This document shows, one piece after another, positions 7,316-14,132 of a stretch of DNA of 20,265 bases. Each line of letters begins with the position of its first letter. Positions within the stretch are counted from its first letter, which is position 1. The stretch comes from Clostridia bacterium (lineage in GTDB: Bacteria > Bacillota > Clostridia > Oscillospirales > CAG-272), in the NCBI GenBank assembly GCA_017452565.1, contig JAFTMF010000146.1, positions 1-20,265 of the forward strand, given 5' to 3'. A model generated the notes under the pieces. The model ran no database searches, had not been told where the DNA came from, and saw nothing but the letters and a program-made list of their open reading frames with translations. The position numbers were made by a program, and so were the translations under genes.

Positions 7316-8548
7316 TTATTCCTCGATCTTTCTCTTGCGAGCGATCAGAACTGCGCCTGCAGCTGCCAGCAGTGCAAATGCGGAGATGGCAAGCGCTGCG
7401 TCGCCGGTAGGAGCGGGAGCGGGGAGCTTGGGAATGGAAGTACCCTTGGAAATCGTCTCGCCGCAATCGGAGCATACGGTGTCACCGGTGTAGCCTTCTG
7501 CATCCTTGGTAGCTTCCTTAGCGCCTTCTACCTTGGTGTTGGCGTGGGGGCAGGGAATTGCTTCGATCTGGATGTAGTCCAGGTTGGGAACCAGTGCGCC
7601 GTCATTCTGACCGAAGGTGATGGTGTTATCGCCTGCGTTCAGGGTGATGTCCAGAGTGTAGGTCTTGGTATCGCCTTCCCAAGCGTTACCGGTTTCGGGA
7701 ACTACGTAGTCTTCGGTCTTGCTGCCGTTGACGGTGATGTCATAGGAGCGGGCGTCCATAGTGATATAGCCGATGATCATCGTGTACTTGCCTGCCTTGG
7801 GAACGTTTACGGTGAAGGTAACTGCATCGGTCATGCCGTCAAAGCCGCCAACGAACTGGCCGTTGGAAACGGAATCCATATACTGGCCGTAAGCAGGACG
7901 GATCTGACCTGCATTGATGGTTGCATTTTCAGCCTCGTAGCGGTTTTCGGGGATGAAGTAGGTCTTATTACCCAGCTCCAGTACCTGCCCGCATACGGTG
8001 CAGACCTTGTCGCCGGTGTAGCCGGGAGCGTCCAGCGCAGCGTCCTTTGCGCCTACGATCTCGGTGGTGGGGTGAGTACAAGAGATTTCCTTCAGCTCGA
8101 TGTAGTCGATGCTGGGAGCGTTTCCGTTACTACCGAAGATGAGGGTGTTCTCGCCCTTGTTCAGCTTGATTTCCACGGTGTAGGTCTTGGTATCGCCATC
8201 CCAGGAACGGCCGGTTTCGACGAACGCGGAATTTTCGGTGACCTCTCCGTTTACAACGATGCGGAATGCACGGGGCTGCATAGAGATGTAGCCGACGGTC
8301 ATCAGGTAATCGCCTGCGTTAGCGGCGTTTACGGTGAAGGTCACTGCCTCGGGAATGGCATCGAAGCCGCCGACGAACTTGCCGCCGGATACGGAATCAG
8401 CGTAGTCGCCGCCGGCATTGCGGATGTCGCCGGCAGTGATCACTGCGTCCTCAGCCTCATAGCGAACGGGGTCTGCGGCAAAAACGGAAATAGGAAGCAG
8501 ACTAATTGCAAATACTGCAATCAACAGAATGGATAAAAGTTTTTTCAT
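7316..8548 (-). CDS. Secreted cell-wall/membrane-anchored protein with two CBM-like domains
   Basis: 410 aa, ATG 8548 preceded by GAAAGGAAAAGAAAG. A signal peptide (about 1-24, ending SVFA) is followed by two homologous beta-sandwich domains (about 28-156 and 203-331). Each starts RYEAE-A and contains VGGFD, AVTFTVN, GD(T)KTYT and DYI-E, the pattern of CBM6/CBM35-like carbohydrate-binding modules. Each is followed by a short Cys module: C157-H159...GYTGDKVCTVCG and C333-H335...GYTGDTVCSDCG, a possible metal-binding or disulfide knuckle common in gut Firmicute surface proteins. The C-terminus has PAPTGD, a hydrophobic stretch (about 384-404) and RKRK, like a degenerate sortase signal or a membrane anchor. 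No catalytic domain is seen. It lies behind the GH97 gene and may hold the same glycan at the cell surface. Confidence 0.8.
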   Translation of the reverse strand: MKKLLSILLIAVFAISLLPISVFAADPVRYEAEDAVITAGDIRNAGGDYADSVSGGKFVGGFDAIPEAVTFTVNAANAGDYLMTVGYISMQPRAFRIVVNGEVTENSAFVETGRSWDGDTKTYTVEIKLNKGENTLIFGSNGNAPSIDYIELKEISCTHPTTEIVGAKDAALDAPGYTGDKVCTVCGQVLELGNKTYFIPENRYEAENATINAGQIRPAYGQYMDSVSNGQFVGGFDGMTDAVTFTVNVPKAGKYTMIIGYITMDARSYDITVNGSKTEDYVVPETGNAWEGDTKTYTLDITLNAGDNTITFGQNDGALVPNLDYIQIEAIPCPHANTKVEGAKEATKDAEGYTGDTVCSDCGETISKGTSIPKLPAPAPTGDAALAISAFALLAAAGAVLIARKRKIEE

Positions 8549-8584
8549 TTCTTTCTTTTCCTTTCAAAAAGAATTTATTATTCA

Positions 8585-8603
8585 ATAGAGTTGCACACTC
8601 TAT
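8585..8603 (-). promoter_or_regulatory. Leader hairpin upstream of the CBM protein gene
   Basis: ATAGAGT (8585-8591) pairs with ACTCTAT (8597-8603), 7 bp with a 5-nt loop, about 40 bp upstream of the start. Could be an operator or an RNA stem. No convincing promoter hexamers were found in this gap. Confidence 0.3.
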
Positions 8604-8664
8604 CGATTCGGATTTGAAAGGCAGCTTTGGAAATCGTATTGCAATTGATCTGCCTATGTGCGCT

Positions 8665-8769
8665 GTCGTTCTGTGAACAGAACGACGTCGCTTTTATAAA
8701 GTTTTTGGGGATTCTCAAGGACCTTTTTTCAAAAAGGTCCTTGAGCGGAGTTTGAGGCAGAGCCTCAAT
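8665..8769 (-). repeat. 3'-end hairpin element, copy B
   Basis: In minus-strand sense, starting about 15 bp after the GH97 stop: GC hairpin TTGAGGC-TCT-GCCTCAA (8768-8752), then a long hairpin with 15-bp perfect arms CTCAAGGACCTTTTT and its complement (8714-8728 and 8731-8745). The block CCCCAAAAACTTT follows (8711-8699), then a palindromic hairpin (8665-8674 with 8677-8686). The third hairpin has no T-run in the gene's sense, so here it would not be a standard terminator. Confidence 0.75.
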
Positions 8770-8783
8770 CGCATCTGAGTTCC

Positions 8784-11687
8784 TTACTTCACCCAGCCGG
8801 GCATTGCCAAGGAGACGTTGTCGCAGGTAGCGTCGCCGTTGTCGGCAAAGGTGAGGGTCATCTTCTGTGCGCCTTCGGGGATTTCTACGTCGAAGTAAAC
8901 GTATTCGCCCATCTTGAATGCGGTGGAGGTGTAGACCACCTTGCCGTCGAATGCGATCTTCAGAGTCGCATTTGCTTTGTGGCGATCAATGGCGTTGTTG
9001 AATACGCAGTCGTCAATGCCCACAAGACCAACGAAGCGGGTGTATCCTTCGGGAACGGCGTAGACGAAGGTGGAGGTTGCGTTGGCGGAAATACCGCGAG
9101 TGAACTTAGTACCGTTGTCGATGGTAGAGCCGCCCAAGGAGATGGGACGGGTGCCCATGCCGTTGTCGGGGGACATAGAGGTGTCGTAGTGTGCATTACC
9201 CCAACCGATGGTAGCGGAGAGAGGCTTGGCATCGGTGAGCGGCAGATCGGAGACGGGGGCTTTCAGAACGGTGAGTACCTTCACGGCAAGGCTGCCTTCC
9301 AGGGACTCGTCCCCTGCTACGATGAGGTAGCGGAGGGTTGCGGACTCGGTGACCTCCAGGGTTTTGCCTGCAACGGGAGAAGCGGTGGTGGGCTTGCTGC
9401 CGTCCAGCGTGTAGTAGATGGTAGCGCCCTCGGCGATCTTCAGATCCACCACGGTTTTGCCGTCTTGATGGTCGAAGGTGGGAGCGAAGGTATATACGGG
9501 ATTGATTTCGTTGAACTGATAGGAGAGCAGGGTGCCCTTGCCGTCGCCATCGGTGATAGCCACCTGCAGACGGCAGGATGCGGTGAGGGTGATGCTGCCG
9601 TTGCATACGGTAGCGGTGGAGGAGGTCAGAGGATTGGTGCCGTCGGTGGTGTACTTCACGGTAGCACCGTCGGGAGCGGTGACGGCGATGGTGCCGATTG
9701 CACCGCCGTACTGACTCAGAGACAGTTTGGAAATGCGGATGGCGTAGCCCTTGCCGGAGGTGAGGTTGCCGATCTTGATCTCGTCCTTTTCGGTGACGGT
9801 GAGAGTCTTTTGCTCCATACCCTTGGCACCGTCTACCCAGATCTCAGCGGTGTAGGTGCCGGCAGGGAGGAATTCGGAGAGTTTTACAGAAGCGTTCGTA
9901 ACGTTGGAAGAGGCGATGCCGCCTACAAACCAAGTGCCGTTATTGTCTTTGGCGTAAACCGAGTATTTGCCGATCTTGCTGTCGGAGAGTACGATAGTGC
10001 GATCCCAAACGGTAGGAACAGACTTGATGAACTCTACCGCAGGGCTTGCCAGAATATCCACGGGATTGGAGGCAACCACCATCAGGGGAGAGTCGATGCA
10101 GATCAGGGAAGCAATCTCCATAGCGTTGTAGGTGCCGGGAGTCCAGTCAGCGTGACCGCAGAGGAAGCGGGTGTAGAGCTGAGCGTTCAGCCACTTGGCA
10201 TAGGTGGAGTAGTCGGTGGTGTTGCTGTTACCGATGTTTTCCAGTCCGCGGACACCCTCACGGGAGAGCTCGTTGGGATAGGTCACGTTGAAGCCGGTGT
10301 TCTTGTTACAGCCGTGGAAGTCGATGATCATCTGCCGCTTGGCAGCCTCTTCCAAAATGTACTTCTGCAGACCGGTGGTGTTGGTGTTGGCGTCGCTCCA
10401 CCAGAAGTCGATCTTGCCGCCGTACATATGGGTGTCGGAGAGGAGCTTGAAGAAGGTGTCAACCGAAGGTTTGGAGGGAATCTTGTTGGCGCCGTCGGTA
10501 CCAACGGTGATGGCACCCCAAAGCAGCTGCTTGACGTTCATCGTCTCGCCCAAAATGCCCAGATCGGTGAGCTGTGCCTTGTAGCCGGGCCAAGCGGGCC
10601 AGCCGTCGTCGATGATGTTGTACTCGTAGCCAAGCAGTGCGGCGTTCAGCGTGTACTCCTTCATCTGCTCGTAGGTGGGTGCGCCGTGGGTGGTGCACCA
10701 AGACCAAGCGGAACGGCCTGTCTCGATCCAGGAGGTGTCGGCGTAGAGCGCCTCGTCGGGGGCTTCGTTGACGGTGTAGATATTGTAGTTGTTTACCAAA
10801 CCGTTGAGATCGTCGGCGATGTTAATCAGTCTCCAGCCGGAGACGGGGGCGCCGGAGGGAACGGTGGGGGTGGTGTAGAAGCAGGTGGAGTAGGTGGATT
10901 TGCCCTCGGCCTTCAGGTTCACGCCGGGGTAAGTCTCGTTCAGCGCGCCCTCCATAATGGAGATGTAGCCGCGATTGTTCTTCACCACTGCCGTAAGGGG
11001 AGCGGTAATCACGTCATTGGACGCACGGGTGGGGGAGAAGGATTTGATCTCAGCCTCGTAGTCCTGATTGCTCACGCCGTACCAGCACTCGGCAAGGTCG
11101 GTGCGCAGAGCGTAGGTGGTGAGCTCCTCCAGACGGGTCACGGAGGACAGCTCGGGCAGACAGTAGCGGAAGGCAACGCCGTCGTTGTAGGCGCGGACTT
11201 CCAGCGAGTAGCTGTAGTCGCCGTGGGTCAGATTCAGCACCGCCTCCATACAATGACCTTCAGCGGTGCGCTGATTGCCGTAGAGGGGATAGCTTACCTT
11301 CACCTCGGTAGCCGTGGCTTCGGTGACTTCCACGTTCTTGTAGAAGGATTTACCGGAAACGGTGATGCCCAGCTTGGAGGGACGCACCCATCGGGTGGTT
11401 TCTCCGTCACGGACACGGAAAACCGAGTAGGACATCTGTCCTTCGGTGTTCACGGTGATGCCCAGCGTGCCGTCGGGGGAGTAGAGGGTGTAGTCAGCGC
11501 CCTCCTTCACCAAGTGATCCTTGGCCTCGCCGGGAGTGATAGCACCAACCGGCGTTTTCTCGGGGGCATTGGGAGCGGTGGTGCCGGTAGTACTACCGAC
11601 GGTGGTGGTGTTGGCAGGGGTGTTGGGGGTACAGGATACCAACAGCGCGCCTGCCAGCAGGAGTGGGATGAGTCTCGGGAATTTCAT
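8784..11687 (-). CDS. GH97 family glycoside hydrolase lipoprotein, probable alpha-galactosidase
   Basis: 967 aa from ATG 11687 (site AAAGGAAT). Earlier in-frame ATG 11771 lies in the promoter region and is rejected. Signal peptide with lipobox LLVSC (Cys19), then a Thr/Pro linker. Domains in order: GH97 N-terminal beta-sandwich (about 58-315), catalytic barrel (about 316-560) with YNIIDDGW, GGKIDFWW, IIDFHGCNKNTGFNVTYPNE and REGVRGLEN, C-terminal beta domain (565-655), two chitobiase-C/Fn3-associated repeats with TTDGTNP (680-686) and TLDGSKP (760-766), and an NPCBM-like domain (815-967, e.g. LPLTDAKPLSATIGWGNAHY). Asp427 in KIDF occupies the place of the nucleophile of retaining GH97 alpha-galactosidases, whereas inverting GH97 alpha-glucosidases such as SusB use glutamates. 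NPCBM often accompanies galactosidases. A divergent AraC regulator probably controls it. Confidence 0.9.
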   Translation of the reverse strand: MKFPRLIPLLLAGALLVSCTPNTPANTTTVGSTTGTTAPNAPEKTPVGAITPGEAKDHLVKEGADYTLYSPDGTLGITVNTEGQMSYSVFRVRDGETTRWVRPSKLGITVSGKSFYKNVEVTEATATEVKVSYPLYGNQRTAEGHCMEAVLNLTHGDYSYSLEVRAYNDGVAFRYCLPELSSVTRLEELTTYALRTDLAECWYGVSNQDYEAEIKSFSPTRASNDVITAPLTAVVKNNRGYISIMEGALNETYPGVNLKAEGKSTYSTCFYTTPTVPSGAPVSGWRLINIADDLNGLVNNYNIYTVNEAPDEALYADTSWIETGRSAWSWCTTHGAPTYEQMKEYTLNAALLGYEYNIIDDGWPAWPGYKAQLTDLGILGETMNVKQLLWGAITVGTDGANKIPSKPSVDTFFKLLSDTHMYGGKIDFWWSDANTNTTGLQKYILEEAAKRQMIIDFHGCNKNTGFNVTYPNELSREGVRGLENIGNSNTTDYSTYAKWLNAQLYTRFLCGHADWTPGTYNAMEIASLICIDSPLMVVASNPVDILASPAVEFIKSVPTVWDRTIVLSDSKIGKYSVYAKDNNGTWFVGGIASSNVTNASVKLSEFLPAGTYTAEIWVDGAKGMEQKTLTVTEKDEIKIGNLTSGKGYAIRISKLSLSQYGGAIGTIAVTAPDGATVKYTTDGTNPLTSSTATVCNGSITLTASCRLQVAITDGDGKGTLLSYQFNEINPVYTFAPTFDHQDGKTVVDLKIAEGATIYYTLDGSKPTTASPVAGKTLEVTESATLRYLIVAGDESLEGSLAVKVLTVLKAPVSDLPLTDAKPLSATIGWGNAHYDTSMSPDNGMGTRPISLGGSTIDNGTKFTRGISANATSTFVYAVPEGYTRFVGLVGIDDCVFNNAIDRHKANATLKIAFDGKVVYTSTAFKMGEYVYFDVEIPEGAQKMTLTFADNGDATCDNVSLAMPGWVK

Positions 11688-11784
11688 AATCTGATTCCTT
11701 TCTTTCTCGTTCGAACCGTTGAATGCAATGGATCGCTGTCTCTCAATAGAAGCGCAGCGATTCGCGTGCATACTTGTATATTAC

Positions 11785-11790
11785 ATTATA
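11785..11790 (-). promoter_or_regulatory. Likely -10 element of the GH97 promoter
   Basis: Minus-strand TATAAT (11790-11785) lies about 100 bp upstream of the GH97 start. No good -35 hexamer is present at 16-18 bp, which fits a promoter needing an activator such as the divergent AraC-family protein. TTATAG (11787-11792) and CTATAA (11811-11816) form an inverted pair that could be part of an operator. Confidence 0.45.
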
Positions 11791-11843
11791 GACTTTCGAT
11801 GGGAATAACGCTATAATAATTGTTGCCTTTTTTGGTATATATG

Positions 11844-11872
11844 TTGCATAATGGGTGAGAATATGATATAAT
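11844..11872 (+). promoter_or_regulatory. Promoter of the AraC-family regulator gene
   Basis: TTGCAT (11844-11849) and TATAAT (11867-11872) with a 17-bp spacer, about 48 bp upstream of the ATG. The same hexamers and spacing occur upstream of the gene at 12822. Confidence 0.75.
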
Positions 11873-11919
11873 TATAATAAAAGGAAAGAAATTGCATCTC
11901 GCCGAGGAGGACATAAACT

Positions 11920-12702
11920 ATGGAACTGACCGAACAAGGCTACCGCGCGTTTATCGGGCACGAATATTGCATATCGGGGCATCGCTACGGCCCCGCTATC
12001 CGGGATTGCTATTTGATTCACTTCGTCATCAGAGGGAAGGGACGCCTGATCACCGAGGAGGGCGAATTTTCGCTGGACGGGGGAGAGGGATTTCTCATCC
12101 ATCCCGGCGAGGTGACCACCTACATCGCCGACGATGCCGATCCGTGGGAATATCTGTGGGTAGGCGTGGGCGCGACCAAGGAGCACGAGCTGATGCTGCG
12201 CCGTCACGGGCTGGAGTCGGGGGTGCACTGCTTCGTCTATCGGGACGAGCGGGAGGTGCTCCCCTATCTGAAGGCAAACGTGGAAGACAGCGTGCTTTAT
12301 CGCAACGAGTATGCCCAAGGCGCGTTCTATCTTCTCCTCAGCACCGTGGAAGAGGTGGAATCGGGGCATCGCTCCAAAGGGGACCGCTATCTGCAAATGT
12401 GCTACGATTATATGGAAAACGTCTACGGCGAGGATCTGACGGTGGAGCGGCTGGCCGCTCATCTGAACGTCAGCAGATCCTATCTCTATCGGGTGTTCAA
12501 GGCGGAGCTGGGGGTATCTCCTCAGCGGGCGATTCTGGAGTTCCGTCTGGAGAAGGCCGCCCGTCTGATTGAGAAGGGCAATATCAGCCTCACCGAGATC
12601 GCACTCTCCTGCGGCTTTTGCGACCTCTCCCACTTTTCCAAGGCTTACAAGGAAAAGTACGGCATCCGTCCCAAGGTGGAAAAGAGCAGGGCGTTGCAAT
12701 AA
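11920..12702 (+). CDS. AraC-family transcriptional regulator (cupin sensor plus HTH)
   Basis: 260 aa from ATG 11920 with GAGGAGG upstream. The N-terminal part is a cupin-type effector domain of the AraC_binding kind, with GKGRLITEEGEFSLDGGEGFLIHPGEVTTY (shown by positions about 39-68) and PWEYLWVGVGA. The C-terminal third holds the double helix-turn-helix: LTVERLAAHLNVSRSYLYRV (first HTH) and SLTEIALSCGFCDLSHFSKA (second HTH), ending with KYGIRPK. This is the layout of sugar-responsive regulators such as MsmR or RafR, in which the cupin binds a saccharide and the protein activates nearby genes. It is divergent from the GH97 gene across about 230 bp with a poor -35 on that side, so activation of the GH97 and CBM genes is the likely role. 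Confidence 0.93.
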   Translation: MELTEQGYRAFIGHEYCISGHRYGPAIRDCYLIHFVIRGKGRLITEEGEFSLDGGEGFLIHPGEVTTYIADDADPWEYLWVGVGATKEHELMLRRHGLESGVHCFVYRDEREVLPYLKANVEDSVLYRNEYAQGAFYLLLSTVEEVESGHRSKGDRYLQMCYDYMENVYGEDLTVERLAAHLNVSRSYLYRVFKAELGVSPQRAILEFRLEKAARLIEKGNISLTEIALSCGFCDLSHFSKAYKEKYGIRPKVEKSRALQ

Positions 12703-12758
12703 GAGGGGATTTCCCCTGAAAAAAGTGCGGAAAATGCGAAAAAATTCACAGAATATTC

Positions 12759-12787
12759 TTGCATTGCGGTATTTGGTGTGCTATAAT
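12759..12787 (+). promoter_or_regulatory. Promoter of the small membrane protein gene
   Basis: TTGCAT (12759-12764), 17 bp, TATAAT (12782-12787). It lies 35 bp upstream of the ATG and gives a short leader containing the AGAGGTG ribosome site. Confidence 0.8.
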
Positions 12788-12821
12788 ACCCTTGATTTGT
12801 TTTGAAAGAGGTGCGACGATT

Positions 12822-13499
12822 ATGGATTATTCAACTAACCAAAAATTCTTTGACGCAAAACACAATAAAAAAGTTAGAATTCTCAAAAATATCGGCATTC
12901 CCTTTACCGTTTTGGGCGGTGCGATGCTGGCTATTTCCTCCATTCCCGGACTGGGTCTGCAGTATCTGATGTTTTTCTGCTGGTACCCTCTGATCGTTGG
13001 CGTGCCGGTGCTGGCCGTTGCTTTCAGCCTGCGGGTGAAGGAAAGTGATATGCTGGATCTGGTAGACACCCACAAGCAGGAGTTCAAAAGAGACGCTGAG
13101 GAAAAGCTGGACTATCCGAGCGACCTTTCCACCGCATCCATTCTCCTTACCGGCTGTGAAAAGGATCCCGATTCCGTTTCCAAGAAGCTGAAGTCCGGGG
13201 CAACCCTTTATCCCAAGGTGACGATGACTCACCTGTACATCAAGAAGGACCGTGTGACCGCACAGACTCGCACCTTCTCTCTCTGTGAGGAATTCACCGA
13301 GAACAAGACGGTGGAGATCGGCTTCTCCGAGTTCAACAACGTGAAGGTAGTGGATCTCACCGAGGGCGAGCACAAGGCGTATGCCTTCTGTCTGATGAAC
13401 GGCGACGAGACTGTGTACAGCGCGCCTCTCTTTGCCGACGACTACACCGTGGATCAGTTTGCAGAGAGCATCCTCCACACCAAGAGCAGAAGAAGATAA
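12822..13499 (+). CDS. Membrane protein of unknown function, two N-terminal helices
   Basis: 225 aa from ATG 12822 with AAAGAGGTG about 8 bp upstream. An in-frame ATG at 12759 overlaps the promoter and is rejected. A short basic N-terminus is followed by two closely spaced hydrophobic helices (about 23-42 and 47-68) and a soluble C-terminal part of about 155 residues, probably cytoplasmic given the basic loop and hairpin topology. The soluble part contains YPKVTMTHLYIKKDRVTAQT and VEIGFSEFNNVKVVD, alternating strands that suggest a PH-like or other beta-rich fold. I do not recognise a family. It has its own promoter and terminator and is therefore a single-gene unit, with no context to suggest a job. 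Confidence 0.8.
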   Translation: MDYSTNQKFFDAKHNKKVRILKNIGIPFTVLGGAMLAISSIPGLGLQYLMFFCWYPLIVGVPVLAVAFSLRVKESDMLDLVDTHKQEFKRDAEEKLDYPSDLSTASILLTGCEKDPDSVSKKLKSGATLYPKVTMTHLYIKKDRVTAQTRTFSLCEEFTENKTVEIGFSEFNNVKVVDLTEGEHKAYAFCLMNGDETVYSAPLFADDYTVDQFAESILHTKSRRR

Positions 13500-13503
13500 A
13501 CCG

Positions 13504-13530
13504 CAAAGGAGCCTTTTCGAGGCTCCTTTG
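13504..13530 (+). terminator. Intrinsic terminator after the small membrane protein gene
   Basis: CAAAGGAGCC (13504-13513) pairs with GGCTCCTTTG (13521-13530), followed by a run of seven T. It separates this unit from the sigma factor operon downstream. Confidence 0.88.
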
Positions 13531-13603
13531 ATTTTTTTGAAAAAAATTATTAAAAAATTTCCGATCATTGCAACAATTGGCTCCAAAAAGAGGAATTGGA
13601 AGT

Positions 13604-13649
13604 GAAAGGAGGTTTTCCTATGACCTATGCGAAAGGAGGTTTGGATGTG
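13604..13649 (+). promoter_or_regulatory. Two identical ribosome sites serving two in-frame starts
   Basis: GAAAGGAGGTTT occurs at 13604-13615 before ATG 13620 and again at 13631-13642 before GTG 13647. The offset is exactly 27 bp, so both starts are in the sigma factor frame. The second site also sits before an out-of-frame ATG (13645) followed at once by TGA. Either start may be used. Confidence 0.7.
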
Positions 13650-14132
13650 ACGGACCTGCAGGACGATCGGAATAGCATTGTAAGGCTGCACGCCCATACG
13701 GTTTGGCGAGTGGCGCTTTCCCGTACGCGAAAAGAAGAAGCTGCCCAGGATGTGTTCCAAGAAGTATTTATGCGACTGTTTGAGAAAGAGCGGTCCTTTG
13801 ACAGCGAAGAGCACCGCAAAGCTTGGTTGATTCGTACTACTCTGGTATGCTGTCAGCGATATCTTTCGGCCGCTTTTAAGAATACCACCTTGACTTTGGA
13901 GGAGGTAGGCGATCTTGCGGCCATTCCGGAAGAGGAACACGGTTTGTTTGCCGCACTTTTGAAAATGCCGGCTAAATACCGTATTCCCATCCAACTGTAC
14001 TATATTGAAGGACTTCCTGCGGAGACTTGCGGAGAGATTCTGAATCTTCGACCGGGAAGCTTCCGCTCCCGGCTGAGCCGCGGCAAAGCCATGTTGAAAG
14101 AATTATTGAAAGGAGAGGGCATAGATGTTTAA
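13620..14132 (+). CDS. ECF-type RNA polymerase sigma factor (second copy of the module)
   Basis: 170 aa from ATG 13620, or 161 aa from GTG 13647. The latter gives VTDLQ, matching the MTDLQ start of the other sigma factor in this window, so both are kept open. Region 2 is seen as LHAHTVWRVALSRTRKEEAA and DVFQEVFMRLFEKERSFDSE, followed by HRKAWLIRTTLVCCQRY. Region 4 carries LPAKYRIPIQLYYIEGLPAE (its first residue is Met in the sequence, KMPAKYR) and the HTH EILNLRPGSFRSRLSRGKAM. The gene ends 8 bp inside the next gene, which encodes a membrane LRR protein, the expected place for a regulator of sigma activity. No clear housekeeping promoter was found between the upstream terminator and the start. 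Confidence 0.92.
   Translation: MTYAKGGLDVTDLQDDRNSIVRLHAHTVWRVALSRTRKEEAAQDVFQEVFMRLFEKERSFDSEEHRKAWLIRTTLVCCQRYLSAAFKNTTLTLEEVGDLAAIPEEEHGLFAALLKMPAKYRIPIQLYYIEGLPAETCGEILNLRPGSFRSRLSRGKAMLKELLKGEGIDV

Noticed and set aside
7301..8536. Open frame of 411 codons on the plus strand opposite the CBM protein gene
   Set aside because: It starts inside the terminator region and mirrors a gene with a signal peptide, repeated domains and a membrane anchor. It has no recognisable features of its own.
8979..11816. Open frame of 945 codons on the plus strand opposite the GH97 gene
   Set aside because: The minus strand carries clear GH97, NPCBM and lipoprotein features. The opposite frame is glycine- and valine-rich with no domain, signal or ribosome site, as expected from codon bias in a GC-rich gene.
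12705..12716. Short hairpin AGGGG/CCCCT after the AraC-family gene as a terminator
   Set aside because: Only 5 bp and followed by A residues rather than T, so it does not fit an intrinsic terminator on the plus strand.
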